From: Alphaproteobacteria bacterium
GTDB lineage: Bacteria; Pseudomonadota; Alphaproteobacteria; ATCC43930; CGMCC-115725
Length of the DNA: 11,968 bases
Reading direction: 5' to 3'
NCBI GenBank assembly: GCA_017353855.1
Contig: JAFMSA010000067.1
Coordinates: forward strand, 1-11,968
Below are positions 1-7,160 of this stretch, one piece after another. Each line of letters begins with the position of its first letter. The first letter of the stretch is position 1. The notes below the pieces were generated by a model. That model saw only the letters and a program-made list of their open reading frames with translations. It was not told the DNA's origin and did no database searches. Made by a program: the position numbers and the translations under genes.

Positions 1-169
1 GGTGAAGTAACCAAACAGTGACCCGCACCTGCCTCGCCGCGCTCTCGACCCTCTCGCTCAGTGCCGAAGCGGGAGAACCAAATTCACGCGAGCCCACGGG
101 AAGCACGGCGCGGGGGCCGGCCCCGGGCCTGGCGGGTAAGGCTGAGGCTCATCGCAGCTGGGATTCCAC

Positions 170-1258
170 ATGATCGCCTATGCGATCCGTCGGATCCTTC
201 TGATCGTCCCGACGCTGTTCGCGATCATGGTCGTCAACTTCGTTATCGTGCAGGCAGCGCCGGGCGGTCCGGTCCAGCAGATGATTTCACGGCTCAAAGG
301 TACCACGGTCGGCGCCACGGAGCGGGTCAGCACGGCTGGCGGTGAGATCAAGACCCCGTCGGGAAGCGAGGAGAGCGGTTATCGCGGTGCGCGCGGGCTT
401 GATCCCGCGCTCATCAAAGAGCTCGAAAAGCAATATGGCTTCGACAAGCCGCCGCTCGAGCGCTTTTACCTGATGATGCGAAATTATCTGACATTTGATT
501 TTGGCACCAGTTTCTTCCGAGACCGGCGCGTTATCGATCTTATCAAAGATAAATTGCCGGTTTCGATCTCGATAGGACTGTGGACAACGCTCGTCACTTA
601 TCTGGTTTCGATTCCACTCGGCATCAGAAAGGCGGTCCGTGACGGCAGCCGTTTTGACGTGTGGACAAGTACGGTCATCATTGTCGGTTACGCGGTACCG
701 AGCTTCCTGTTTGCGGTATTGCTGATCGTGCTGTTCGCCGGCGGCAGCTACCTGTCGATCTTTCCGCTGCGCGGCCTCGTCAGCGACAACTGGAGTGCGC
801 TCTCCTGGCCGATGCGCATCGCCGATTACTTCTGGCACATCGCACTGCCGATCACGGCGCTGGTGATCTCCGGATTTGCCACGCTCACGATGCTGACAAA
901 GAACTGCTTTCTGGAGGAGATCAACAAACAATATGTGCTGACCGCCCGCTCCAAGGGTCTGACCGAGCGCCGGGTGCTCTACGGCCACGTCTTTCGCAAC
1001 GCGATGCTCCTCGTGGTCGCCGGTTTTCCGGCGGCGCTGATTGGCATTCTGTTTACCGGGTCGTTGCTGATCGAGGTGATCTTTTCGCTCGACGGCCTGG
1101 GCCTGCTCGGCTTTGAGGCGGCGATCAACCGCGATTACCCGATCATGTTCTCGACCCTCTATGTCTTCACACTCATAGGGCTGCTTCTGAAGCTCGTCAG
1201 TGACCTGACCTATATGGTGATCGACCCGCGCATTGACTTCGAAACGCGGCGCGTCTGA
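170..1258 (+). CDS. yejB: YejB-type peptide/microcin C ABC transporter permease
   Basis: Inner-membrane permease of the DppB/OppB class. In the YejABEF importer it pairs with YejE to carry oligopeptides (including microcin C in E. coli) from a periplasmic binding protein, driven by the YejF ATPase. The 362-aa length matches E. coli YejB (364 aa), and I recognise long collinear stretches: an N-terminal membrane helix (about 8-29) running into APGGPV, YGFDKP near 89-94, VSIPLGIRKAV and GSRFDVW near 146-165, and IDPRIDFE at the C-terminus. Membrane segments lie near 8-29, 132-152, 166-190, 224-243, 277-304 and 328-350. The ABC-coupling EAA-type loop is about 249-275 (TARSKGL, then HVFRNAML). The start is supported by the family N-terminus; the ribosome site is weak (GGGA). 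No yejE or yejF follows, which is unusual for this operon. The family assignment is very secure; the cargo is inferred. Confidence 0.95.
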   Translation: MIAYAIRRILLIVPTLFAIMVVNFVIVQAAPGGPVQQMISRLKGTTVGATERVSTAGGEIKTPSGSEESGYRGARGLDPALIKELEKQYGFDKPPLERFYLMMRNYLTFDFGTSFFRDRRVIDLIKDKLPVSISIGLWTTLVTYLVSIPLGIRKAVRDGSRFDVWTSTVIIVGYAVPSFLFAVLLIVLFAGGSYLSIFPLRGLVSDNWSALSWPMRIADYFWHIALPITALVISGFATLTMLTKNCFLEEINKQYVLTARSKGLTERRVLYGHVFRNAMLLVVAGFPAALIGILFTGSLLIEVIFSLDGLGLLGFEAAINRDYPIMFSTLYVFTLIGLLLKLVSDLTYMVIDPRIDFETRRV

Positions 1259-1330
1259 GGGTTGTCTCACAAGCCGGTTGCGCGAATGTGATCTCCGGAT
1301 CAGCAGACCCGTTTGCGCAACGCCCCCGCC

Positions 1331-1353
1331 GGGGCGCCCGGCACGCCCCTTTT
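1331..1353 (+). terminator. possible intrinsic terminator after yejB
   Basis: GGGGCG (1331-1336) pairs perfectly with CGCCCC (1344-1349) around a 7-nt loop and is followed directly by TTTT (1350-1353), as expected for a rho-independent terminator 70 bp past the yejB stop. The left arm can instead pair with CGCCCC at 1321-1326 (4-nt loop), so two exclusive hairpins are possible. The T run is short and the DNA is GC-rich, so chance pairing is possible. Confidence 0.4.
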
Positions 1354-1978
1354 AATGGCCGGGATCTCCCGCCGGCGAGCACGGAGGAAGACGGGCGGAC
1401 CGGCATGCCGGAGCGGCAGACCAGGCTGACGCGCAACCCGCAGCCTATTCAAGATCCTGCTGGCTGCGGTGCTCAGCGACAGGCTTGATTTCTTCGAGTA
1501 GTCCCGGACCGGCCGGCCAGTCGGCAATGATCTTGCCGGCCGCAGCTGTCGCAGCGCTCTGCGGTGCCGTCCCGCGGGTCCGATAGCCGGCAAAGTCGGC
1601 TCGCGCCACGCCAGGCCGCGCCGCCTGATTTCTCGATCGGACAGGGACCATGGAACTCATGCGGATGGAAACGGATTTTTCCGTAACGGCGGTTTGGCGT
1701 CTGATCGCGCAAGCCATACCGAACGTCAGCTGCGTTAGCTGCCTCGCAGTGCTCTAGCTCTCCGCCATACAGTACTGTGAGACGCGCCAATCGCTGCCGC
1801 GAAGACTCCGCGTGAGCGGTCGTTGACGCGGTCGCGCCGGCTACTGTCGGCCCGCCCCCAAAGGGGATCGACTATCGCATCGCTCATTTTGATGTAAGAT
1901 GTTAACTGCGCAGGCAGCCGAACAAATTTCTGGAGAATCCCAATCTCCGCCATCCGCGCTGCCTCTACAGCCTCGTCC

Positions 1979-1992
1979 GGGGGAGGGACACG
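1979..1992 (+). promoter_or_regulatory. ribosome binding site of the first MetE-like gene
   Basis: A purine-rich GGGGGAGGG run sits about 5 nt before the ATG at 1993. It is the strongest Shine-Dalgarno match nearby and fixes the start of the 404-aa protein, whose N-terminus then aligns with that of its downstream paralog. Confidence 0.7.
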
Positions 1993-3207
1993 ATGAAGGC
2001 GAGCGTCGATCACACCTTGACGAGTCATGTCGGGAGCCTGCCGCGCCCCGACGACCTGATCGAGGCGAACCGGGCGCGAGAAGCCGGCGAGGCGACCGAC
2101 GAGCACGGCTTTCAGGCGAAGCTCCGGGCCTCGGTCGCCGAGGTCGTCCGCAGCCAAAAAGATATCGGCATCGACGTTCCCGGCGATGGCGAATTCGGCA
2201 AGTCCATGGGGCACAGGGTAAATTACGGCGCATGGCTGAGCTACTGCTTCCACCGTCTGGGTGGGCTCGACCTCAGCGGACCCGAAATGCGCGATATGCC
2301 CGCGCGGCGATCCCGTCCCGGCGAGGTCGTGCTGACCGGCTTTTCCGACCGGCGGGATCGCGTGCGGTTCGCGGCCGCATATCAAGACCCCGATTCGGGC
2401 ATTACGACCGGGGCTCGCCCGGCCACCGGGCCGGTCTGCGTCGGCCCGCTCAGCTATACCGGTCACGCCGCAATCCAGGCCGACATCGCCAATTTCAAGG
2501 CGGCGCTGACGGCCGCCGGCGTCGAGGAGGGGTTTATGAGCGCGATCGCCCCGGGCAGCACGACGCGGATCGGCAATACTTATTACAAAACTCAAGAGGA
2601 GTTTCTGTTCGCTTCCGCCGAGGCGATGCGCGAGGAATACCAGGCGATCCTCAATGCCGGGCTGATCCTGCAGCTCGACGATCCCGCTCTCGCGACGGAC
2701 TGGGACATGATCAATCCGGAGCCTACCGTCGAGGCGTACAAGAAGTTCACGATGATCCAAGTCGAGGCGCTCAACCATGCGCTGCGCGGGCTGCCGCAGG
2801 ACCGGATCCGCTTCCATTTGTGCTGGGGCAGCTGGCACGGGCCGCATACGACAGACATTCCGATGCGTGACATCGTCGATCTGATGCTGGCCGTTAACGC
2901 CGGCGCCTACTCGTTCGAAGCCGGCAATGTGCGACACGAGCATGAATGGAAGGTGTGGCGAGACGTGAAACTGCCAGACGACAAGCTGATCCTGCCTGGC
3001 GTCGTCAGCCACGCCACCAACGTCGTCGAGCACCCCGAGCTCGTCGCAGAGCGGATCGTTCGCTTTGCCAATATCGTCGGTCGGGAGCGGGTCATCGCGT
3101 CGACCGACTGCGGATTGGGGGGCCGCATCCATCCGCAGATCGCCTGGGCCAAGCTGGAAGCGCTGGCTGCGGGCGCCGCACTGGCCACCCGTGAGCTCTG
3201 GGGCTGA
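1993..3207 (+). CDS. MetE-like (cobalamin-independent methionine synthase II family) methyltransferase, paralog A
   Basis: Cytosolic 404-aa protein of the COG0620/UROD-MetE-like fold, the half-length relatives of MetE that carry only the catalytic barrel. Family members move a methyl or alkyl group to or from a thiol held on zinc. Visible motifs are HVGSLPRP near residues 12-19, GDGEFGK near 64-70, and a full set of candidate zinc ligands: His275 and Cys277 (HLCWG), Glu309 (SFEAGN) and Cys373 (STDCGLGGR). These match MetE's His-x-Cys, Glu and Cys. It starts a three-gene operon and its stop lies 6 bp before the next start. By eye its last 130 residues differ from paralog B at only 16 positions, while the N-terminal half is more divergent and carries a 7-residue insertion near residue 30. 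The methyl donor and acceptor are unknown; lacking MetE's N-terminal half, it is unlikely to be a normal folate-dependent methionine synthase. Confidence 0.92.
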   Translation: MKASVDHTLTSHVGSLPRPDDLIEANRAREAGEATDEHGFQAKLRASVAEVVRSQKDIGIDVPGDGEFGKSMGHRVNYGAWLSYCFHRLGGLDLSGPEMRDMPARRSRPGEVVLTGFSDRRDRVRFAAAYQDPDSGITTGARPATGPVCVGPLSYTGHAAIQADIANFKAALTAAGVEEGFMSAIAPGSTTRIGNTYYKTQEEFLFASAEAMREEYQAILNAGLILQLDDPALATDWDMINPEPTVEAYKKFTMIQVEALNHALRGLPQDRIRFHLCWGSWHGPHTTDIPMRDIVDLMLAVNAGAYSFEAGNVRHEHEWKVWRDVKLPDDKLILPGVVSHATNVVEHPELVAERIVRFANIVGRERVIASTDCGLGGRIHPQIAWAKLEALAAGAALATRELWG

Positions 3208-3213
3208 CCGGCA

Positions 3214-4344
3214 ATGACCGGCGATATCTTGTTGGTCGGGAGCGTCCCGCTCGATACGGTGGAGCAGGTGTTCCGCACCGTCGGCCGCCCTTTGGGGCCG
3301 TTTCTCGCCTACATGCCGGACGGCGAGGTCGGCGACCGGCGATATTGGATCGACGGCATCGCGTATCGCGTCCTCAACGGGCATCCGGAAATCGAAACCC
3401 TGGGGCGGCCGGCTCCCGACCAGAACGGTGTGGAGCAATGGCGACCCCAAGGCATTCACGACCAGTTCCGGTTCCGCGTGAAGCCGGGGGTCGAGACAGT
3501 ACGCTTTGGCGATCCGGGCTGGCGTCTCGGCTACACCAAGGACGCGGTCAATTCGTACTTCGTGTTCCGGCAGTTGAAGAAAGAAGGGGTGCTGCCGGCC
3601 GCGCTCAGGCTTCAGGTATGTCTGCCGCTCACCAACAGCGCGGTAACATTGTTTTTCCCCGACCCTGCAGACCACGTGCGCATCGTGCCGGGCTTCACCG
3701 CGGCGTTGCGCGCTGAAGTCGCAAAGATAATCGAGCTGATCGCACCCGCCGAGCTCGCAATCCAGTGGGACCTGGCCGTCGAAAACCGCTACGTCGAAGC
3801 GGCGCTCGAACGCGACGGCATCGACGCCGCGAAACGCGAGGCTGAGCGCCTGATGGCGCCGGCTCGCGAGATCTCGCCGCGCATACCCGAGGCGGCGGCA
3901 CTGGGCTACCACTCGTGCTTCGGTACGCTCGACGGCTGGCCGTCGCGCCAGCCGCGCGATCTGACGGGTTCGGTCATTCTGCTGAATGCGGCAGTGGCTG
4001 CCTCGGGCCGGCGCGTTGATTTTCTTCATCTGCCGACACTGGGCTCCGCCGAGGACGCGTTTTTCGCGCCTCTGGGAGATCTCCAGGCCGGCAGCGCTAG
4101 GGTCTATCTCGGCGCGATCCACCACATGCACGCGCCCGGCGGCCTGCAGCGCCAGCTACGCGCGGCGCGCAAGTACTTGCCCCGATTTGGGATTGCAGCA
4201 CCCTGCGGGTTCGGGCGGGTGCCTGAGAGGCCCGGCCGGTTCCTGACCGAAAAGGGTTCGGAAGTGCCGCGCAATTATCTGGAAATAATCCTCCGCGACC
4301 ACCTCGCCGCGGTCGAACAGCTGCGCGACGTTATGAAGGACTGA
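3214..4344 (+). CDS. divergent UROD/MetE-like protein of unknown function, between two MetE-like paralogs
   Basis: 376-aa soluble protein. I do not recognise a named family, but several features point to a degenerate MetE/UROD-type barrel: the GSVPL start (9-13) resembles the GSLPRP loop of its neighbours, PDGEVGDR (35-42) parallels their GDGEFGK, LAIQWDLAVE occurs mid-barrel, HSC at 233-235 parallels the zinc HxC, and PCGFGR (Cys331) parallels the late zinc Cys. Where paralogs A and B have the zinc-ligand Glu (FEAGN), this protein appears to have LHLPT with His272, so the metal site may be changed. It lies 6 bp after paralog A and 4 bp before paralog B. With no strong ribosome site of its own, it is probably translated by coupling. 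It could be a partner subunit, an enzyme for the second half-reaction, or an independent thiol-alkyl transferase; the sequence cannot decide. Confidence 0.85.
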   Translation: MTGDILLVGSVPLDTVEQVFRTVGRPLGPFLAYMPDGEVGDRRYWIDGIAYRVLNGHPEIETLGRPAPDQNGVEQWRPQGIHDQFRFRVKPGVETVRFGDPGWRLGYTKDAVNSYFVFRQLKKEGVLPAALRLQVCLPLTNSAVTLFFPDPADHVRIVPGFTAALRAEVAKIIELIAPAELAIQWDLAVENRYVEAALERDGIDAAKREAERLMAPAREISPRIPEAAALGYHSCFGTLDGWPSRQPRDLTGSVILLNAAVAASGRRVDFLHLPTLGSAEDAFFAPLGDLQAGSARVYLGAIHHMHAPGGLQRQLRAARKYLPRFGIAAPCGFGRVPERPGRFLTEKGSEVPRNYLEIILRDHLAAVEQLRDVMKD

Positions 4345-4348
4345 GCCC

Positions 4349-5542
4349 ATGCGAAGCAGTTCCGACCACATATTGACCAGCCACGCCGGCAGCCTGCCGC
4401 GTCCGGACGATCTGATCGCGGCATGGGGCGCCAATGATGATCGCACGCTTGCGGAAAGGCTTCGGGCGGCTGTCTCGGAGGTCGTGCGCCGCCAGAGGGA
4501 TGCCGGTATCGACATCCCCGGCGATGGCGAGTTCGGCAAGCCGATGGCGCAGCGCGTGAATTACGGTTCGTGGTGGCGGTATTCGTGGAATCGCCTCGGC
4601 GGCCTCAATCCCGAGGGTCCCAGCCTCTACGAGATGGAGCCGAGGCGCTCCTCGCGCGGTCACGTCGTGCTGACGAGCTTTGGCGATCGCCGGGATCGCC
4701 GCCGGTTTGCTGCGGCGTACAACGATCCCGAATCGGGGATAACGACGGGACCCCGACCTGCCGCGCCGATCTGCGTGGCGCCGATCCACTATGCCGGGCG
4801 CGAGGCGATCAAGGCCGACATCGCCAATTTCAAAGCCGCACTGGAGGCCGTGGGGATCGAAGAAGGTTTTATGACTGCCGTCGCCCCGGGCAGCGCCTCG
4901 CGCATCGGCAATTCTTATTACAAGACCGAGGAGGAGCTTCTCTACGCCTGCGCCGATGCGATGCGCGAGGAATATAAGGCAATCCTTGATGCGGGGCTCA
5001 TCCTCCAGCTCGACGATCCGGCGATCGCCGAGAATTGGGACATGATCAATCCCGAACCCACAGTAGAAGAATACCAGAAATTCACGATGGCCCGTGTCGA
5101 GGCGCTCAACCATGCGATCCGCGGCCTGCCTGAGGACCGGATCCGTTTTCATTTATGCTGGGGCAGCTGGCACGGGCCCCACACTACCGACATCGCGATG
5201 CGCGACATCGTCGAGGTGATGCTGGCGATCAATGTTCGGGCCTACTCTTTCGAGGCCGGCAACGTCCGCCATGAGCACGAATGGAAGGTCTGGCAGGACG
5301 TCAAGCTCCCGGATGACAGGCTGATCCTGCCGGGAATCGTCAGCCACGCCACCAATGTCGTCGAACATCCGGAACTTGTCGCCGAGCGGATCATGCGGTT
5401 TGCCGATCTCGTCGGCCGGGAGCGAGTCATCGCCTCTACCGATTGCGGCCTCGGCGGCCGAATCCATCCGGCGATCGCTTGGGCTAAGCTCGAAGCACTC
5501 GCGCAAGGTGCGGCACTCGCCACGCGCCAGCTCTGGCGCTGA
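4349..5542 (+). CDS. MetE-like (cobalamin-independent methionine synthase II family) methyltransferase, paralog B
   Basis: 397-aa paralog of the operon's first gene, roughly three quarters identical over its length by eye and about 88% identical over the last 130 residues. The candidate zinc ligands are intact: His268 and Cys270 (HLCWG), Glu302 (SFEAGN) and Cys366 (TDCGLGGR). GSLPRP and GDGEFGK are also present. The start is supported by AAGGA about 9 nt upstream, inside the end of the preceding gene, and by alignment with paralog A. It is the last gene of the operon and converges on the GST gene across a 363-bp gap. Codons differ from paralog A at many silent sites even where the protein is identical, so the duplication is old and held by purifying selection, not a fresh copy. 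Substrates are unknown, but keeping both copies suggests different substrates or a hetero-oligomer. Confidence 0.92.
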   Translation: MRSSSDHILTSHAGSLPRPDDLIAAWGANDDRTLAERLRAAVSEVVRRQRDAGIDIPGDGEFGKPMAQRVNYGSWWRYSWNRLGGLNPEGPSLYEMEPRRSSRGHVVLTSFGDRRDRRRFAAAYNDPESGITTGPRPAAPICVAPIHYAGREAIKADIANFKAALEAVGIEEGFMTAVAPGSASRIGNSYYKTEEELLYACADAMREEYKAILDAGLILQLDDPAIAENWDMINPEPTVEEYQKFTMARVEALNHAIRGLPEDRIRFHLCWGSWHGPHTTDIAMRDIVEVMLAINVRAYSFEAGNVRHEHEWKVWQDVKLPDDRLILPGIVSHATNVVEHPELVAERIMRFADLVGRERVIASTDCGLGGRIHPAIAWAKLEALAQGAALATRQLWR

Positions 5543-5905
5543 GCGCCCTCCGGCTGTGATGAGCAGGGCCGCCGCTCACAGGTCAGCAGGCGGCGTCACG
5601 ATGGGTCGGGCAGCACCGGCGAAACCCCGCGTCTGTTGATATCGCCGATCTCCGCCCGTATCCCGGAACCCGTCCTTACTGCACGCCCGGGGCTCGATTT
5701 CCTCGAACTTCTCGCGTATTTCATCGAGCCGGGGCCCGCATAACGTGCCTTTCCGCACCGGACGGGCGATCGTCCCCTCGCGCGCCGTGTGGCTCTGTTG
5801 CCCTGCCGGTGCACGCCGGCTTATCGCTCTGTCCCAGCCCCAGGACCGTCGTTCCCGCGGAAAACGTTTCAATGCAGGCAGATTCCTGCACTGACGCTAG
5901 CTTGG
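5543..5905. other. 363-bp gap between convergent genes
   Basis: No supportable gene. Short open frames on both strands have no family resemblance. A GCCGG (5805-5809) / CCGGC (5816-5820) hairpin with a 6-nt loop is followed by TTAT and could be a weak terminator for the + strand operon. GGCTCTGTTGC near 5790 resembles the tip of IS6-family inverted repeats, but no partner repeat or transposase is present, so I do not call an element. Confidence 0.55.
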
Positions 5906-5911
5906 CTAGCG
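5895..5911. repeat. perfect inverted repeat across the GST stop codon
   Basis: CGCTAGC (5895-5901) and GCTAGCG (5905-5911) form a 7-bp stem with a TTG loop. The repeat straddles the GST stop codon (5906-5908). On the GST-coding strand it has no following T run, so it is a weak candidate for an RNA 3'-end structure rather than a clear terminator. Confidence 0.45.
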
Positions 5912-6628
5912 CACCGCGAACTGCGTCGCGCCGAACATGTTCTCACGCTCGGCGCCGCTTATCCGGCGATCGTGCTGTTGCTCGGCGAGCACTGCGACGC
6001 CGCGCTGCACTGCAGGACGCGCCGCCATTTCGTCATACCAGCGTCTGACGGCGGGATAGTCACCAAGATCGATGCTGCCCCGCTCGGCGAAACGAGGACC
6101 CGACTGGGCGGCGGTGCGGATCCAGGGAAAGGTAATGATGTCGGCCATGCTGTATTCGTCGCCCGCGAGCCAATGCGCCGCTTCGAGGCGCTGGTTCAAT
6201 ACCCGGCACAATCGCTTCACCTCATTGGTGTAGCGCTCGATCGCGTAGGGGATCTTCTCCGTGGCGTATGCGCCGAAATGGTTCCACTGCCCGAACATGG
6301 GGCCGACCCCGCCCATCTGGAACATCATCCATTCGAGGCACTTGTAGCGACCGATCGGGTCTTTCGGGATCAGCCTGCCACCGGTCTTTTCCGACAGATA
6401 AATCAGGATCGCCGCCGACTCGAAGAGCGTGAACGGCTTGCCGCCCGGCCCGTCGGGGTCGACGATCGCCGGAATGCGGTGGTTTGGCGTGATCTGCAAG
6501 AACTCCGGCTTGAACTGGTCGCCGGCGCCGATGTTGACCGCGATTACCTTGTATTCGAGGCCAAGCTCCTCGAGTGCAATATGCACCTTGTGGCCATTGG
6601 GGGTCGGCCAGCTCCAGACTTCCAGCAT
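5906..6628 (-). CDS. yfcG: YfcG/YghU-type glutathione S-transferase (nu-class disulfide-bond oxidoreductase)
   Basis: 240-aa cytosolic protein closely resembling E. coli YfcG (215 aa), a GST-fold enzyme that binds glutathione and reduces disulfides. The thioredoxin-like N-terminal domain has the nu-class TPNGHK motif at 9-14 (Thr9 and Asn11 in place of a catalytic Cys or Tyr), PNHRIPAI with the cis-proline at 53, and the glutathione-binding Glu70-Ser71 in LFESAAIL. The helical domain has GGVGPMFGQ, IPYAIERY, LNQRLE and the MADI motif. The C-terminal tail (ISGAERENMFGATQFAVR) is longer than in YfcG. The ATG start matches the family N-terminus; only a weak GGGA site precedes it. It is divergent from the PPOX-type gene, with 76 bp between starts. 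Physiological substrate is unknown. Confidence 0.95.
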   Translation of the reverse strand: MLEVWSWPTPNGHKVHIALEELGLEYKVIAVNIGAGDQFKPEFLQITPNHRIPAIVDPDGPGGKPFTLFESAAILIYLSEKTGGRLIPKDPIGRYKCLEWMMFQMGGVGPMFGQWNHFGAYATEKIPYAIERYTNEVKRLCRVLNQRLEAAHWLAGDEYSMADIITFPWIRTAAQSGPRFAERGSIDLGDYPAVRRWYDEMAARPAVQRGVAVLAEQQHDRRISGAERENMFGATQFAVR

Positions 6629-6704
6629 CGCTCAATTCCCGCGGTTGATGTACGAATAGCTGTCAGGACGATCTTAAGCAGAGTACGGGCCGAAAGGAAT
6701 CTCG
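6629..6704. promoter_or_regulatory. shared divergent promoter region of the GST and PPOX-type genes
   Basis: These 76 bp separate two divergent starts, so promoters for both genes should lie here or reach into the genes. TTGATG at 6647-6652 on the + strand is -35-like but has no good -10 at the right distance. AAAGGA, about 8 nt before the + strand ATG, is a good ribosome site. The promoter role is inferred from layout alone. Confidence 0.45.
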
Positions 6705-7157
6705 ATGAAGCGTCTCCGGCAAATCCGCTTTACGCCCGAGGAACAATCCGCCTTTCTGCGCGAACACCGGAAGGCGGCGCTGGCGACGATCGACAAGGAC
6801 GGGTTTCCACATGTCGTGGCAATGAATTTCTATCCAAAAGACGGCGCGCTTTACATGACCTCCTACGCCAAGGCGCAGAAGGTCGTGAATATCGCACGCA
6901 ATCCCAAAGTGGCGGTGATGGTCGAGACCGGAGACAAATATTCCGAATTACGAGGCGTTATGGTGCGTGGCCATTGCGAAATCATCGAGGGCGAGGACGC
7001 GGTGCGCCTCGCCTTTGCCGAAATGCGTCGGGCGCGCGGCGCCTCGAACGAGCGGCCGAGCGCCGCCGATGACAGCGCCCCGAAGCGCGTCGTGCTCAAA
7101 ATATCGCCGGAGAAGATCACCAGCTGGGATCACCGTAAGCTCAGCGGCGCGTACTGA
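6705..7157 (+). CDS. PPOX-type (pyridoxamine 5'-phosphate oxidase-like) flavin split-barrel protein
   Basis: 150-aa cytosolic protein of the split beta-barrel superfamily that binds FMN or F420 and includes PNPOx-like oxidoreductases. The typical opening is present: a helix with LREHRKAALATIDKDG (about 18-33), where the strand ALATI is followed by PHVVAMNF. Then come LYMTSYAKAQKV, NIARNPKVAVMV (63-74) and VMVRGHCEIIEG (84-95). Length fits the 130-150 aa members. The start has AAAGGA 8 nt upstream. The stop lies 3 bp from the stop of the convergent acetyltransferase gene. Cofactor and substrate cannot be told from sequence; an F420-dependent role is less likely if the host makes no F420. Confidence 0.88.
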   Translation: MKRLRQIRFTPEEQSAFLREHRKAALATIDKDGFPHVVAMNFYPKDGALYMTSYAKAQKVVNIARNPKVAVMVETGDKYSELRGVMVRGHCEIIEGEDAVRLAFAEMRRARGASNERPSAADDSAPKRVVLKISPEKITSWDHRKLSGAY

Positions 7158-7160
7158 ACG

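Larger units (their letters stand above)
1259..1992. other. 734-bp gap with no convincing gene between yejB and the MetE-like operon
   Basis: No frame on either strand gives a recognisable protein, and I find no trace of yejE, which normally follows yejB. The stretch holds a possible terminator just after yejB (1331-1353), a 35-codon open frame with a reasonable ribosome site (1650-1757), a short hairpin with an ACGGA/TCCGT stem at 1671-1684, and the leader of the MetE-like operon. I do not see a confident -35/-10 pair; TAAGAT at 1895-1900 is a weak -10 candidate without a good -35. No riboswitch was recognised in the leader. Confidence 0.6.

Noticed and set aside
1..21. Possible last six codons of an upstream gene (GEVTKQ then TGA)
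   Set aside because: All three + frames stop within the first 21 bases, so the frame cannot be chosen, and six residues are too few to identify a yejA or other C-terminus.
287..1270. 327-codon frame antisense to yejB
   Set aside because: Shadow of yejB; hydrophilic, repetitive composition and no recognisable domain.
1735..4131. Very long (798-codon) open frame antisense to the first two cassette genes
   Set aside because: It is the mirror of strongly coding + strand genes in GC-rich DNA. Similar antisense frames mirror paralog B, the protein is rich in Arg/Asp/His with no family resemblance, and the + strand genes have clear motifs and ribosome sites.
5524..5539. GCGCCAG/CTGGCGC inverted repeat at the end of paralog B
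   Set aside because: It lies within coding sequence, has only a 2-nt spacer and no T run, so it is not called a terminator.
5790..5801. GGCTCTGTTGC resembling an IS6-family terminal repeat
   Set aside because: Only one copy, with the following bases not matching, no inverted partner and no transposase.
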